From Chiayiivirga flava (GTDB lineage: Bacteria; Pseudomonadota; Gammaproteobacteria; Xanthomonadales; Xanthomonadaceae): a DNA stretch of 64,000 bases. Made by a program: the position numbers and the translations under genes. The notes below the pieces were generated by a model, which did not search any database, was not told the DNA's origin, and was given only the letters and a program-made list of their open reading frames with translations. Positions 51,959 to 60,596 of the stretch are shown one piece after another. The stretch is taken from the NCBI RefSeq assembly GCF_014202825.1, contig NZ_JACHHP010000002.1, positions 868,001-932,000 of the forward strand. Direction: 5' to 3'. Each line of letters begins with the position of its first letter. Within the stretch, counting starts at the first letter, position 1.

Positions 51959-52134
51959 CCTTCTCCCCGCGGGAGAAGGTGCCCGGCAGGGCGGATGAGG
52001 GCGCCACCCGGCAGGATTCGATGCGGGATTTGCCTGCTGAGCTCTGTGTCTGCGGCCAGGTGATCGGTCAAGGGCAGTGCGGACCGGCTCGCCCTCATCC
52101 GCCCTGCCGGGCACCTTCTCCCGCGGGGAGAAGG
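51959..52134. repeat. Family B element with a perfect 44-bp inverted repeat
   Basis: Arms 51959-52002 and 52091-52134 are exact reverse complements, each with a CCTTCTCCC...GGGAGAAGG palindrome followed by GTGCCCGGCAGGGCGGATGA. It sits in the 367-base gap 51799-52165 between the radical SAM and ELM1-like genes, which otherwise contains no gene. An 88-base spacer separates the arms. Confidence 0.88.
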
Positions 52135-52165
52135 ATTGCTTTGTTTTGCCCTTCGATGGCGTGGA

Positions 52166-53119
52166 TCAGCGCAGTAATCTGGACTGAAGCTCGGCCGCGA
52201 TGCGTGCGGTCTCCCGCAGCGGCGTGCGATCGGTGTCGCGTCCCGGCGCGGCAATGCGCTGGCGTGCGAGGAGGTCGGCGAGGAAAGCCTCGGTCTTGCC
52301 GCGCACGGCGGCGATGTCCGGAACCCACACGGCGGCGTGCGTGGCGCAGGCTTCGCTGACGAGGTTGATGGAGTCGGGCGTGACGACGATGCGGTCGGCG
52401 ATGGCGAGCATGCCGGCGTAGGGATTCGGGCCGTCGGTGTCGCCGTGCCACTGCACGCCGGGCAGGTCGGCGAGGTCGGCGCGCGCGGCGCGGCGCAGCC
52501 AGTCGGGGCTGCGCCGCGAGGTGGTGACGAGCAGGCTGCCGTCGTCGCGTGCGTGCTGCGTGCGCAGTTGCGCGGCGAGTGCCGCCCACGCGGCGCGGTC
52601 GAGGGCGTAGGCGCGTGTGGGGCCGCCGAGCAGCACCGCGGTGCGCGGCGACGGCAGCGCGCGCAGCGTGGGCCAGGCGTCGCGGGCCTGTGCGAGCCAC
52701 GCATCGTCGATGGCGTTGAGGGCGCCGAGCGTGGTCAGCACGTTGGGCTCGCGCAACGCATCGTGTTCGGGAACGACGACGGCGTCGAAGTGGCGCGGGT
52801 CGATGCGCGGGTCGAGGATCTGCACGGTGCGGATGGTGTTGCCGTGGCGGCGCTTGAGCCAGCGCAGCGCGAGTGCGGCCTGGCGGCCGCAGCCGATGGC
52901 GAGGCGGGGTGGTTCGCTGTCGAAATGGGTGGCGACGGATGGGCCGAACGTGGCCGCCTGTGGCGGGATGAGGTGCGGTGCAGCCCAGCGCCATGGCGCC
53001 GACGTGGCGAGTCGTATCGTCACCGATGGGCAGTCGAGCGCCGCGGCCAGTGCGAGGGCCTGCTTTTCGTTGCCGGCCGCGCCGTCGGTGATGACCCAGG
53101 CGGTGGGCGAGATGCTCAT
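52166..53119 (-). CDS. ELM1/GtrOC1 family protein (mitochondrial fission ELM1-like)
   Basis: A 317-aa protein matching the ELM1 family (PF06258) found in plants and many proteobacteria: N-terminal AWVITDGAAGNEKQALALAAAL, then PRLAIGCGRQAALALRWLKRR, VQILDPRIDPRHFDAVVVPEHD, LLGGPTRAYALD, and the C-terminal ADRIVVTPDSINLVSEACATHAAVWV. The fold is glycosyltransferase-like (GT-B type) and a role in lipopolysaccharide or other glycan transfer has been suggested for bacterial members. The ATG at 53119 gives the family's usual N-terminus; the ribosome-binding site is weak. Cytoplasmic or membrane-peripheral. Confidence 0.88.
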   Translation of the reverse strand: MSISPTAWVITDGAAGNEKQALALAAALDCPSVTIRLATSAPWRWAAPHLIPPQAATFGPSVATHFDSEPPRLAIGCGRQAALALRWLKRRHGNTIRTVQILDPRIDPRHFDAVVVPEHDALREPNVLTTLGALNAIDDAWLAQARDAWPTLRALPSPRTAVLLGGPTRAYALDRAAWAALAAQLRTQHARDDGSLLVTTSRRSPDWLRRAARADLADLPGVQWHGDTDGPNPYAGMLAIADRIVVTPDSINLVSEACATHAAVWVPDIAAVRGKTEAFLADLLARQRIAAPGRDTDRTPLRETARIAAELQSRLLR

Positions 53120-53224
53120 CGCTGCGGAGCCGCTGCTCGGGGAACATCGACGAAATGAAGATCGTCGCTGCGCAGTCCGACCGCAGTCCAGCGAATCGGG
53201 CAGGTCAGCGCAAACCTCCTCACC

Positions 53225-53326
53225 GTCGTCCCGGCGAAAGCCGGGACCCAGTGGCGTTGCTCTGCTCGCGTCGGTCGCGCGCAAAACCAGGAAACGTCAC
53301 TGGGTCCCGGCTTTCGCCGGGACGAC
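53225..53326. repeat. Family A inverted palindromic repeat pair
   Basis: Arms 53225-53255 and 53296-53326, inverted, with one mismatch (GCCACTGGG versus GTCACTGGG). It lies in the 361-base gap 53120-53480, which has no gene. Near its right end two tandem 15-base units (AACGGGACAGCGCCC / CACGGGACAGCGCCG) lie at about 53421-53450. Confidence 0.88.
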
Positions 53327-53480
53327 GGATGGGAGGGTGCGGCAGGAAAGGATCGACGCTGGCTTCGTTGCGAGGAGCGCGGGCGTTGCCGCGAGCAGGC
53401 GAGACAACGTGCCAGCGCCCAACGGGACAGCGCCCCACGGGACAGCGCCGTGCCAGCAACGCGCCGATCAAGCCGTCCCA

Positions 53481-54398
53481 TCACCGCACCCGCAGCGCCC
53501 CACGCGCCGCACACAGATTCATCATCTTGCCCTTGAGGAACTCGACCAGCTGCCGGCTCTTCGGCACCACCTCGCGCCGCCGCGGCAGCACCGCCTTCAT
53601 CGTCGGCTGCGGCAGCGCGTAGCCGGGCAGCACTTCGACCAGCGTGCCGTCGAGCAGGTGCTGCGCGACGAGGAAGTGCGGCAACGTCGCGATGCCGCAC
53701 CCGTCCAGCGCCGAGTCGCGCATCACCGCGCCGCTGTTGCTCGACAGGCGCGGATGCACCAGCACGCGCACGGTGTCGTCGCCGAGGCGGAAACGCCATT
53801 CGTGGCCGCTCTCGTGGTAGAGGTACTGGATGCAGTCGTGCTCGCGCAGGTCGGCGGGCACCTGCGGCGTGCCGCGGCGTGCGAGGTAGCCGGGCGAGGC
53901 GCAGAGGATCAGGTCGAAGCGGAACAGCGGTTCTTCCTGGAACTGGCCGGAGATCGCGGCGCGGTCGGTGATGACGACGTCGTAGCCTTCTTCGGCGGGA
54001 TTCACGGGCTGGTCGTTGAGCACGAGTTCGAGCGTGAGATCCGCGTGCGACTGTAGGAATTCGTCCAGCGCCGGGCGCAGTGCCATGATGCCGAACGCGG
54101 TGGGGCTGGACACGCGCAGCAGGCCGCGCAGGCGCAGCTGGTCTTCCGAGAGGTTGCCTTCGAGCGCGTCGAGTTCTTCCACCAGCCCCGCCACGCGCTG
54201 CCGATAGAGCGCGCCCGACTCGGTCAGCCGCACGCGCCGCGTGGTGCGCACCAGCAGCGGCGTGCCGAGCGCGGTTTCGAGCTGGCCGATGCGGCGCGTC
54301 ACCAGCGACTTCGGCAGGCCGAGCTGGCGCGCGGCTTCGGAGAAGCTCTCCACGTCGGCGACGCGCAGGAAGGTGCGGATGCTGGCGAGATGGTCCAT
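53481..54398 (-). CDS. LysR-family transcriptional regulator
   Basis: A 305-aa LysR regulator. HTH in residues 1-60 (MDHLASIRTFLRVADVESFSEAARQLGLPKSLVTRRIGQLE, TRRVRLTESG). The effector domain spans ~90-290 (SPTAFGIMALRPALDEFLQSHADLTLELVLND, YDVVITDRAAISG, GCGIATLPHFLVAQHLLDGTLVEVLPGY). It is divergent from the pirin gene with 86 bases between, so pirin is its likely target, as is common for LysR-pirin pairs. The effector is unknown. Start and length are standard for the family. Confidence 0.92.
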   Translation of the reverse strand: MDHLASIRTFLRVADVESFSEAARQLGLPKSLVTRRIGQLETALGTPLLVRTTRRVRLTESGALYRQRVAGLVEELDALEGNLSEDQLRLRGLLRVSSPTAFGIMALRPALDEFLQSHADLTLELVLNDQPVNPAEEGYDVVITDRAAISGQFQEEPLFRFDLILCASPGYLARRGTPQVPADLREHDCIQYLYHESGHEWRFRLGDDTVRVLVHPRLSSNSGAVMRDSALDGCGIATLPHFLVAQHLLDGTLVEVLPGYALPQPTMKAVLPRRREVVPKSRQLVEFLKGKMMNLCAARGALRVR

Positions 54399-54484
54399 CG
54401 GTGCCCACTGTTCACGCGGATCGAACGAGGAATTCGATCCAATCGGGCTTATCGTACGCCAGATGCGTCCATAGACTGGGCGCC

Positions 54485-55192
54485 ATGAATATCACCGTAC
54501 GCACCTCCGACACCCGCGGCCCGACCCGGCTCGACTGGCTCGACAGCCGCCACACCTTCTCCTTCGGCCACTACTACGACCCGCGCCACATGGGCTTCGG
54601 CCCGCTGCGCGTGATCAACGAGGACAAGGTCGCCGCCGGCGGCGGCTTCGCGCCACATAGCCACCGCAACATGGAAATCATCTCGATCGTGCTCGACGGC
54701 ACCCTGGCGCACAAGGACAGCCTGGGCAACGTGCAGACGCTGGTGCCGGGCGAGGTGCAGCGCATGAGCGCAGGCTCGGGCATCCAGCACAGCGAGTTCA
54801 ACGGCGACAAGGACAGGCCGGTGCACTTCCTGCAGATCTGGATCATGCCCGACCGCGAGAACACTGCCCCCGGGTATGCGCAGACGATGTTTCCGCTGGA
54901 GGACCGTCGCGGGCGCTGGCTGCCGCTGGTGAATCCGGACGGCAGCGACGGTGCGTTGAGTATCCGGCAGGATGCGCGGCTGTTCGGGACGGTGCTGGAT
55001 GCGGGCGAGTCGCTGGATTACGCCGCGGCCCTGAATCGGAAGCTGTGGCTGCAGGTGGCTGCGGGCAGTGTTCGCGTCGGCGAAAATACGTTGAATGCTG
55101 GCGATGGTGCAGCCATCGTCGGGGAAACGGCGGTGAACGTATCGGCGGTGGCGGATGGGACGGAGTTGTATCTGTTCGATCTGGTGCCGTGA
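54485..55192 (+). CDS. Pirin family protein (YhhW type)
   Basis: A 235-aa bicupin of the pirin family: starts MNITVRTSDTRGPTRLDWLDSRHTFSFGHYYDP. The metal-binding residues are visible in GFAPHSHRNMEIISIVLDG (two His) and GSGIQHSEFN (His, Glu), followed by LQIWIMPD. YhhW-type pirins can act as quercetin 2,3-dioxygenases in vitro; others act as redox-sensing cofactors. Cytoplasmic. The LysR gene is divergent immediately upstream. A hairpin follows 22 bases after the stop. Confidence 0.94.
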   Translation: MNITVRTSDTRGPTRLDWLDSRHTFSFGHYYDPRHMGFGPLRVINEDKVAAGGGFAPHSHRNMEIISIVLDGTLAHKDSLGNVQTLVPGEVQRMSAGSGIQHSEFNGDKDRPVHFLQIWIMPDRENTAPGYAQTMFPLEDRRGRWLPLVNPDGSDGALSIRQDARLFGTVLDAGESLDYAAALNRKLWLQVAAGSVRVGENTLNAGDGAAIVGETAVNVSAVADGTELYLFDLVP

Positions 55193-55213
55193 TTTTTCAC
55201 CGATCCATTGATT

Positions 55214-55237
55214 CGGTGACAGGTAGGCCTGTCACCG
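55214..55237 (+). terminator. Hairpin after the pirin gene
   Basis: CGGTGACAGG / CCTGTCACCG, a 10-bp stem with a 4-base loop, 22 bases after the stop. A second smaller stem TCACCGA/TCGGTGA overlaps its left side. There is no downstream T-run, but placement fits termination. Confidence 0.5.
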
Positions 55238-55272
55238 CCCGAGGCGACACACCACTGGGCCAACCTCACAAT

Positions 55273-55371
55273 CGTCATTCCCGCGAATGCGGGAATCCAG
55301 CGCCTTTGTTCTTACCGTAAGACATCAAAACCAAGCAAAGTCACTGGATTCCCGCATTCGCGGGAATGACG
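55273..55371. repeat. AT-rich variant of family A: perfect 28-bp inverted repeat
   Basis: Arms 55273-55300 and 55344-55371 are exact reverse complements built on CGTCATTCCCGCGAATGCGG. The 43-base spacer and arm layout match family A, but the core is TTCCCGCGAATGCGGGAA rather than GTCCCGGCGAA-GCCGGGAC. Only copy of this variant in the window. It lies just upstream of the nitroreductase gene. Confidence 0.88.
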
Positions 55372-55402
55372 TGGCGGAGTGATCCGAAGGAGTTCGTGTT
55401 CC

Positions 55403-56032
55403 ATGTCCACGCAGTCCACCACCACGCAAAACACCCCCATCGCCGACCCCGCCCTCGACCAGCTCTTCCGCCACGCGCGCACCTTCGGCTTTGCCCACGA
55501 CACCTGGCTCGACCGCCCGGTCAGCGACGACCAGCTGCGCCAGGTCTGGGAGCTCGCCAAATGGGGCCCGACCTCGGCCAACATGTCGCCGATGCGTGTC
55601 GTCTGGGTGCGTTCGCCGCAGGCCAAGGCACGGCTTGCGCCGCTGCTCGACGACGGCAACCGCGTCCGCACCGTCGAAGCGCCGGCCACGGCCATCGTCG
55701 GCATGGACCTGGCCTTCTTCGAGAAGCTGCCGTACCTGTTCCCGCACACCGACGCCAAGTCCTGGTTCGATGCCAAACCGCAGGACGAACTTCACACCAT
55801 CGCGCTGCGCAACGGCTCGCTGCAGGGTGCCTACCTCATCCTCGCCGCGCGTGCGCTCGGGCTCGACACCGGCCCCATGTCCGGCTTCGACAACGCCGCC
55901 GTGGACCGGGAATTTTTTGCCGGCACGCGGGTCAAGTCGAACTTCCTGTGCAATATCGGCTACGGCAACCGTGCCAGCCTGATGCCGCGCAGCCCACGCC
56001 TGTCGTTCGACGAGGCCTGCGCGGTCGTCTAG
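55403..56032 (+). CDS. Nitroreductase family protein, malonic semialdehyde reductase (RutE/HadB) type
   Basis: A 209-aa FMN-dependent oxidoreductase: [107 protein letters not shown] and [22 protein letters not shown] are all typical of the RutE/HadB branch. These enzymes reduce malonic semialdehyde to 3-hydroxypropionate in pyrimidine degradation, or reduce other aldehydes. No other rut genes are nearby, so the real substrate is open. GAAGGAG precedes the ATG at 55403. The promoter must lie within or just after the inverted repeat upstream. Confidence 0.9.
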   Translation: MSTQSTTTQNTPIADPALDQLFRHARTFGFAHDTWLDRPVSDDQLRQVWELAKWGPTSANMSPMRVVWVRSPQAKARLAPLLDDGNRVRTVEAPATAIVGMDLAFFEKLPYLFPHTDAKSWFDAKPQDELHTIALRNGSLQGAYLILAARALGLDTGPMSGFDNAAVDREFFAGTRVKSNFLCNIGYGNRASLMPRSPRLSFDEACAVV

Positions 56033-56162
56033 CAAAACGGGAAACGAGCAGGGAGAAACGAGTGAACGCCGCATCGAAACGACCGCTCTCTCTCTCTTTT
56101 CACTCCTCTCCACTCGTTCCCAGCTCTTGCTCCACCCTCAACCCGTCAACCGGAGTCACGCC

Positions 56163-56738
56163 ATGAACACCCGCCTCCTCGCCGCCGCCGTCCTCGGCAC
56201 GCTCTTCACCCTGCCGGCCGTCGCCGCGCCGGTCGTGTACACGATCGACCCGACCCACGCCCAGGTGCAGTTCACCTACAGCCACTTCGGCTACTCGAAC
56301 ATCACCGGACGCTTCGACCGCCTCGAAGGCACGATCACGTACGATCCGTCGAACGTGACGGCGTCCTCGGTCGAGGTGAAGGTCGACACCGCCAGCGTCA
56401 GCACCGGCGTCCCGAAGCTCGACCAGCACCTCCAGGCCGACGATTTCCTCGACGTGGCCAAATTCGCCGAGGCCACGTTCAAGAGCACCAAGGTCGAAGA
56501 GGCCGGCACCGGCAAGCTCAAGGTCACCGGCGATCTCACCATTCATGGCGTCACGCTGCCGACCACGTTTGACGTCACCGTCAACACCGTGTCCGAACAT
56601 CCGATGAAGAAGAAGCCGGCGGCCGGTTTCGACGCGGTCGGCACGATCGATCGCACGAAGTTCGGCATCGAGCAGTACGCGCAGGCGACCGGCAACGACG
56701 TGAAGCTGTCGATCACGGCGGAAGCCCTGGCCGAGTGA
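56163..56738 (+). CDS. YceI family periplasmic lipocalin-like protein
   Basis: A 191-aa exported protein (signal peptide to about residue 21, PAVAA-PVVY). The family core is clear: YTIDPTHAQVQFTYSHFGYSNITGRF, GTITYDPSNVTASSVEVKVDTASVSTG, FLDVAKFAEATFKST, VTGDLTIHGVTLPTTFDV and FDAVGTIDRTKFGI. YceI proteins bind isoprenoid chains such as ubiquinone precursors in a beta-barrel. It is 130 bases downstream of the nitroreductase on the same strand and may be co-transcribed with it. Length is typical. Confidence 0.94.
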   Translation: MNTRLLAAAVLGTLFTLPAVAAPVVYTIDPTHAQVQFTYSHFGYSNITGRFDRLEGTITYDPSNVTASSVEVKVDTASVSTGVPKLDQHLQADDFLDVAKFAEATFKSTKVEEAGTGKLKVTGDLTIHGVTLPTTFDVTVNTVSEHPMKKKPAAGFDAVGTIDRTKFGIEQYAQATGNDVKLSITAEALAE

Positions 56739-56863
56739 TCGGTCAGGTGCGGGTGATCGGGTCCAGATGGGACTGATCGGGGCTGGATGACCGCGGTCGG
56801 AATTCCGGCGCGCCTTCGGGCGTGCCGGAACGCCCCGCTCTTGCGAAGAGCCGTGAGCCCGAT

Positions 56864-57054
56864 CCTTCTCCCCTCGGGAGAAGGTGCCGGCAGGCGGATG
56901 AGGGCGAGCCACGTCAGGGCTTGCGAACATTGGTGCGAGCCTGCTCTGCTTCGTGTCGTCGTGCTGCATCGGACGCGCAATGGCCGCCAGTTCGAGGCAG
57001 CGTGCGGGTGGCGCCCTCATCCGCCTGCCGGCACCTTCTCCCGCAGGGAGAAGG
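56864..57054. repeat. Family B element with a near-perfect 42-bp inverted repeat
   Basis: Arms 56864-56905 and 57013-57054 differ from exact reverse complements at two loop positions; each has a CCTTCTCCC palindrome followed by GTGCCGGCAGGCGGATGAGG. The spacer is 107 bases. It occupies most of the 537-base gap 56739-57275 between yceI and the zinc-finger gene, which shows no gene. Confidence 0.87.
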
Positions 57055-57275
57055 AACGCATCGACATTTCCTTGCTCTGGCGACAGGCGCCGGCCTGCAG
57101 GCGCTGGCTGCACCGGAGCAGATGAGTGTCCGTCCCCCCGGACGAGAATCAGCTGCCGCCGAACGCAGGTGATGCGGGTTCGGCCTCGCACCACCCTGCT
57201 CCCGTCGCCGCCCCGATCCCCGCGCAACCCCACCCGCGCTACAATCCCGCCCCACCCAGCACACCGCGCGATCCC

Positions 57276-57464
57276 ATGTCCCACGCCGCCCTCCAGGCCA
57301 ACGCGCAGCAGCGCTACGAAGTCACCCGCGCCGACCTGCCGCTGTCGTGCCCGATGCCGGCGATGGCGCTGTGGAATTCGCATCCGAAGGTGTATCTCCC
57401 GGTCGAGGCGAGCGGCTCGGCCAAGTGTCCGTACTGCGGTGCGCAGTACGTGCTGATCGACTGA
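57276..57464 (+). CDS. Small zinc-finger protein (zf-CHCC type)
   Basis: A 62-aa protein with a C-x10-H-x14-C-x2-C zinc site: Cys25 and His36 in LSCPMPAMALWNSHPKVYL, then CPYCGAQYVL (Cys51, Cys54). This matches the zf-CHCC family, related to the mitochondrial complex I subunit NDUFS6. Bacterial members commonly precede glycosyltransferase genes, as here, where the next gene starts 11 bases on. Function in bacteria is unclear. ATG 57276 was chosen because the coding signal begins there. Confidence 0.85.
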   Translation: MSHAALQANAQQRYEVTRADLPLSCPMPAMALWNSHPKVYLPVEASGSAKCPYCGAQYVLID

Positions 57465-57475
57465 TCGCGCCGCGC

Positions 57476-58594
57476 GTGCCGCGCGCGCTGACCGTGATGC
57501 AGGTGCTGCCGGCGCTGGGCACCGGCGGGGTCGAACGTTCCACCTTGGAGATTGCGGCCGCGCTGGTGGCCGCCGGGCACCGTTCGCTGGTGGTGTCCGC
57601 GGGCGGCGATCGCGTGGCCGAGCTCGAACGCGGCGGCAGCACGCATGTCACCCTCGATCTCGGGCGCAAGTCGCTCGCGACCCTGCTGCAGGTGCGCGCG
57701 CTGCGCCGGCTGCTGGCGCGCGAGCGGCCGGACATCGTGCATGTGCGCTCGCGCCTGCCGGCGTGGCTGGTGTGGTGGGCGCGGCGTGGATTGCGTGCGT
57801 CGAAACCTGCCGTGGTGTCGACCATCCACGGTCTCAATTCGCCGGGCCGTTATAGCGCCATCCTCACGTACGGCGAGCGCGTCATCTGCGTGTCCGACAC
57901 GGTGCGCACGCACGTGTTGCGGCACTATCCGGGCTGCGATCCGAGGCGCCTGCGCGTGATTCGGCGCGGCATCGATCCGGCGCAGTTCCCGCGCGGGCTC
58001 CGGCCGGATGCGCAGTGGCGCGAAACGTTTCTCGCCGACCACCCGCGCCTCGCCGGCGGCACGCTGCTGACCCTGCCCGGACGCGGCACGCGGCTCAAGG
58101 GCCACCACGATGCGCTGCAGCTGATCGCACGGTTGCGCAAGGACGGCCGCGACGTGCGCGGCCTGCTGCTCGGCGTGGCCGAGCCGGGTCGGGAACGCTA
58201 CGTCGCCGAACTCTCCGCGCTCGCGGGCGAACTGGGCATCGCCGATGCCGTCGTGCTGTCGCCGCCGCGGCGCGACGTGCGCGAGGTGCTCGCGATCTCC
58301 GCGCTCGTGCTGCAGCTCTCGAACAAGCCAGAAGCCTTCGGCCGCACCGTGGCCGAAGCGTTGAGCCTGGGGCGTCCGGTGCTGGGCTGGGACCACGGCG
58401 GCGTCGGCGACGTGCTGGCCGCGCACTTTCCCGCCGGACGTGTGCCGCCCGCCGACATCGACGCGCTGGCGCGGCGTGCCGCCGCGCTGCTCGACGCGCC
58501 GCCGTCCGTGCCGCCGTACACCGGCACGACATTGGCCGCGATGCAGGCCGCCACGCTGGCGCTGTACGCCGAGGTCACCGATGCGCGCGGCTGA
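57476..58594 (+). CDS. Glycosyltransferase family 4
   Basis: A 372-aa GT-B glycosyltransferase. N-terminal MQVLPALGTGGVERSTLEIA is the acceptor-side Rossmann start; PDIVHVRSRLPAWLVWW and VSTIHGLNSPGRYSAILTYGERVICVSD follow. The C-terminal donor domain has LPGRGTRLKGHHDALQLIARL and the EX7E motif in NKPEAFGRTVAEALSLGRPVLGWDHGGV. The start is set at GTG 57476 (PRALTVMQVLP), since ATG 57497 would trim the first strand; both lack a clear ribosome-binding site. First gene of a tight glycan operon, probably for lipopolysaccharide core or a related polymer. Confidence 0.88.
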   Translation: MPRALTVMQVLPALGTGGVERSTLEIAAALVAAGHRSLVVSAGGDRVAELERGGSTHVTLDLGRKSLATLLQVRALRRLLARERPDIVHVRSRLPAWLVWWARRGLRASKPAVVSTIHGLNSPGRYSAILTYGERVICVSDTVRTHVLRHYPGCDPRRLRVIRRGIDPAQFPRGLRPDAQWRETFLADHPRLAGGTLLTLPGRGTRLKGHHDALQLIARLRKDGRDVRGLLLGVAEPGRERYVAELSALAGELGIADAVVLSPPRRDVREVLAISALVLQLSNKPEAFGRTVAEALSLGRPVLGWDHGGVGDVLAAHFPAGRVPPADIDALARRAAALLDAPPSVPPYTGTTLAAMQAATLALYAEVTDARG

Positions 58595-59834
58595 GCAGAC
58601 GCCGATCGCCGTCGCCGACCACGCCGTGGCGCGGCCGTGGCGCGTCTGGCTGCTGGTTGCGGTGCCGCTGCTGCTGCCGTTCGGCCGGCTGGGCGAACTG
58701 CCGCTGCTGATCGGTGCCATCGTCGGCACGATCGATGTGGCGCGCGCGCCGGGCCTGCTGCGCACGCCGTACGCACGTCTCGCGCTGCTGCTGTTCGGCG
58801 CGTACTGGCTGCCGGAGCTCGTGTCCGCCGTCGACAGCGTCGCGCCGCGCAAGAGCTGGCTCGAAGTGGCGAGCGATCTGCGCTATCTGCCGTTCCTGCT
58901 GTTCGCCGCGACGGCCTGCCGCGCACCGCGCGACGCGGCGCGGCTCGTCGGTGGCATCGCCGCGGTGCTGGCGCTGTGGTGCGCCGATGCGCTGGTGCAG
59001 GCACTCACCGGCTGGAGCCTGGGCGGCGCAGGCACGGTGGATCGCCTCAGCGGCATCTTCGGCGACGACAATCTCAAGCTCGGCGGCGCGGTCGCGGCAC
59101 TGGCCACGTTCGGACTGTGGTTCGCGTGGACGCGCGGCCGCGCGCGCGGTCTTGCGCTGGCCCTGGTGCCGCTGCTCGTGGTGGTGCTGCTGGCCGGCGC
59201 GCGCGCGGCGTGGCTGGTGCTCGCGATCGCGTTTGCGCTGGTGTGCTGGCGTGCGCTCGGGCCACGGCGCGGCCTGCTCGCCGCGGCCGCGGCGCTGCTG
59301 ATCGCCGCGGCCGCGGGTGTTGCGAGCTACGCGGCATCGCCCCGCTTCGCCGCGCGCGTCGACCGCACCGCGGCTGCCTTCACCGGCGACAGCGCCGCGA
59401 TCGATCACGCCTTGTCCGGCCGCGTGCCGATCTGGCACACCGCGCTCGCGATGGGCGCGGCGCATCCGATCAACGGTGTCGGGGTGCGCGCCTTCCGCCA
59501 TGCGTATCCCGCGCACGCCGCCGACGGCGACCGGTGGGTGCGCGACGGCACCGGCGCGCTGCACGCGCACCAGCTGCTGCTGGAGGTCTGGAGCGAAACC
59601 GGTGCGTTCGGCCTGCTGGCGTGGCTGCTCGGCGCGCTCGCCGCGTTGCGCGCATGGTTTACCGCCACCGCTGCCGCGCGCGGACGTGCGGCGCCGGCGG
59701 CGTATGCCCTGTGCGCCGCGCTGTTTCCGATCAACACGCATTACGCGATGTATTCGAGCGTCTGGGGCTTGCTGCTGATGTTGTTGCTCGCCGCTTGGCT
59801 TGCGCTGCTGGCCGCGCCGGAGGGCGACGGATGA
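58581..59834 (+). CDS. O-antigen ligase/polymerase family membrane protein
   Basis: A 417-aa integral membrane protein with about ten to twelve hydrophobic helices. The periplasmic loop of O-antigen ligases is visible: LSGRVPIWHTALAMGAAHPINGVGVRAFRHAYP, followed by GALHAHQLLLEVWSETGAFGLLAWLLGAL, which holds the conserved His. It should attach or polymerise an O-chain or related glycan onto a lipid acceptor. ATG 58581 overlaps the GT4 gene by 14 bases and its stop overlaps the next start (ATGA), so the three genes form one operon. Confidence 0.9.
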   Translation: MRAAEQTPIAVADHAVARPWRVWLLVAVPLLLPFGRLGELPLLIGAIVGTIDVARAPGLLRTPYARLALLLFGAYWLPELVSAVDSVAPRKSWLEVASDLRYLPFLLFAATACRAPRDAARLVGGIAAVLALWCADALVQALTGWSLGGAGTVDRLSGIFGDDNLKLGGAVAALATFGLWFAWTRGRARGLALALVPLLVVVLLAGARAAWLVLAIAFALVCWRALGPRRGLLAAAAALLIAAAAGVASYAASPRFAARVDRTAAAFTGDSAAIDHALSGRVPIWHTALAMGAAHPINGVGVRAFRHAYPAHAADGDRWVRDGTGALHAHQLLLEVWSETGAFGLLAWLLGALAALRAWFTATAAARGRAAPAAYALCAALFPINTHYAMYSSVWGLLLMLLLAAWLALLAAPEGDG

Positions 59835-60589
59835 GCCGGCCACCGATCAGCGCCGTCGTCACCACCTTCAACAATGCGGCAACGCTGCGCGCCTGCCTCG
59901 ACAGCCTCGTCTGGTGCGAGGAAATCGTGCTCCTCGATTCCGACAGCACGGACGCCACGCGCACCATCGCCGCCGGGTTCGGCGCACGCATCGTCGTGGA
60001 ACCGTTCAAAGGCTACGGTCCGCAGAAGCAGTCGGCCATCGACAAGGCGACGCACGACTGGATCCTGCTGCTCGACGCCGACGAATCGCTCGCGCCCGAC
60101 GCGCGTCCCGCCATCGAGCGCGAACTCGCCGCACCGCGCGCCGACGGCTACCGCCTGCCGCGGCACGAGTGGCTGTTCTGGCGCTGGCCGCATCCGGCGA
60201 CGCGGCCAAACTGGCAGCTGCGCCTGTTCCGCCGCAGTCGCGGCCGCATGAACGCGGTGCCGGTGCATGCGGCGCCCGAAGTCGACGGCACCGTGGTCGA
60301 TCTCGACGCGCCGTTCCGCCACTACGGCGAGCCCGATCTCGCGACCCGCGTCGACAAGGTCAATCGTTATTCCACCGGCCTGGTCGATCACAAGCGCGGC
60401 AAGCGAGTCCGCTTCGTCGCGCTGCGCCTGCTGCTGTACCCGCCGTTCGCCTTCCTCAGGCTCTACGTCGGCAAGCGCTACTTCCTCAACGGCTGGGCGG
60501 GCTACTTCGCGGCGCGCACACAGGCGTTCTACGCGTTCCTCAAGTACGCCAAGGTACTGGAAGCGGCCCGGCGCGATCCGGTGCGATAA
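59831..60589 (+). CDS. Glycosyltransferase family 2 (WaaE/KdtX-like)
   Basis: A 252-aa GT-A enzyme. N-terminal ISAVVTTFNNAATLRACLDSLVWCEEIVLLDSDSTDATR and the metal-binding motif WILLLDADE are followed by PRHEWLFWRWPHPATRPNWQLRLFRR and a C-terminal amphipathic region (YPPFAFLRLYVGKRYFLNGWAGY) typical of WaaE/KdtX-type lipopolysaccharide core transferases and related proteins. It starts with ATGA overlap to the ligase gene. Membrane-associated, cytoplasmic face. Confidence 0.9.
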   Translation: MSRPPISAVVTTFNNAATLRACLDSLVWCEEIVLLDSDSTDATRTIAAGFGARIVVEPFKGYGPQKQSAIDKATHDWILLLDADESLAPDARPAIERELAAPRADGYRLPRHEWLFWRWPHPATRPNWQLRLFRRSRGRMNAVPVHAAPEVDGTVVDLDAPFRHYGEPDLATRVDKVNRYSTGLVDHKRGKRVRFVALRLLLYPPFAFLRLYVGKRYFLNGWAGYFAARTQAFYAFLKYAKVLEAARRDPVR

Positions 60590-60596
60590 TCGCCGC

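Noticed and set aside
53421-53450. Minisatellite or regulatory iteron (two 15-base units)
   Set aside because: Only two imperfect units, in a gap already explained by a repeat element; too little to call.
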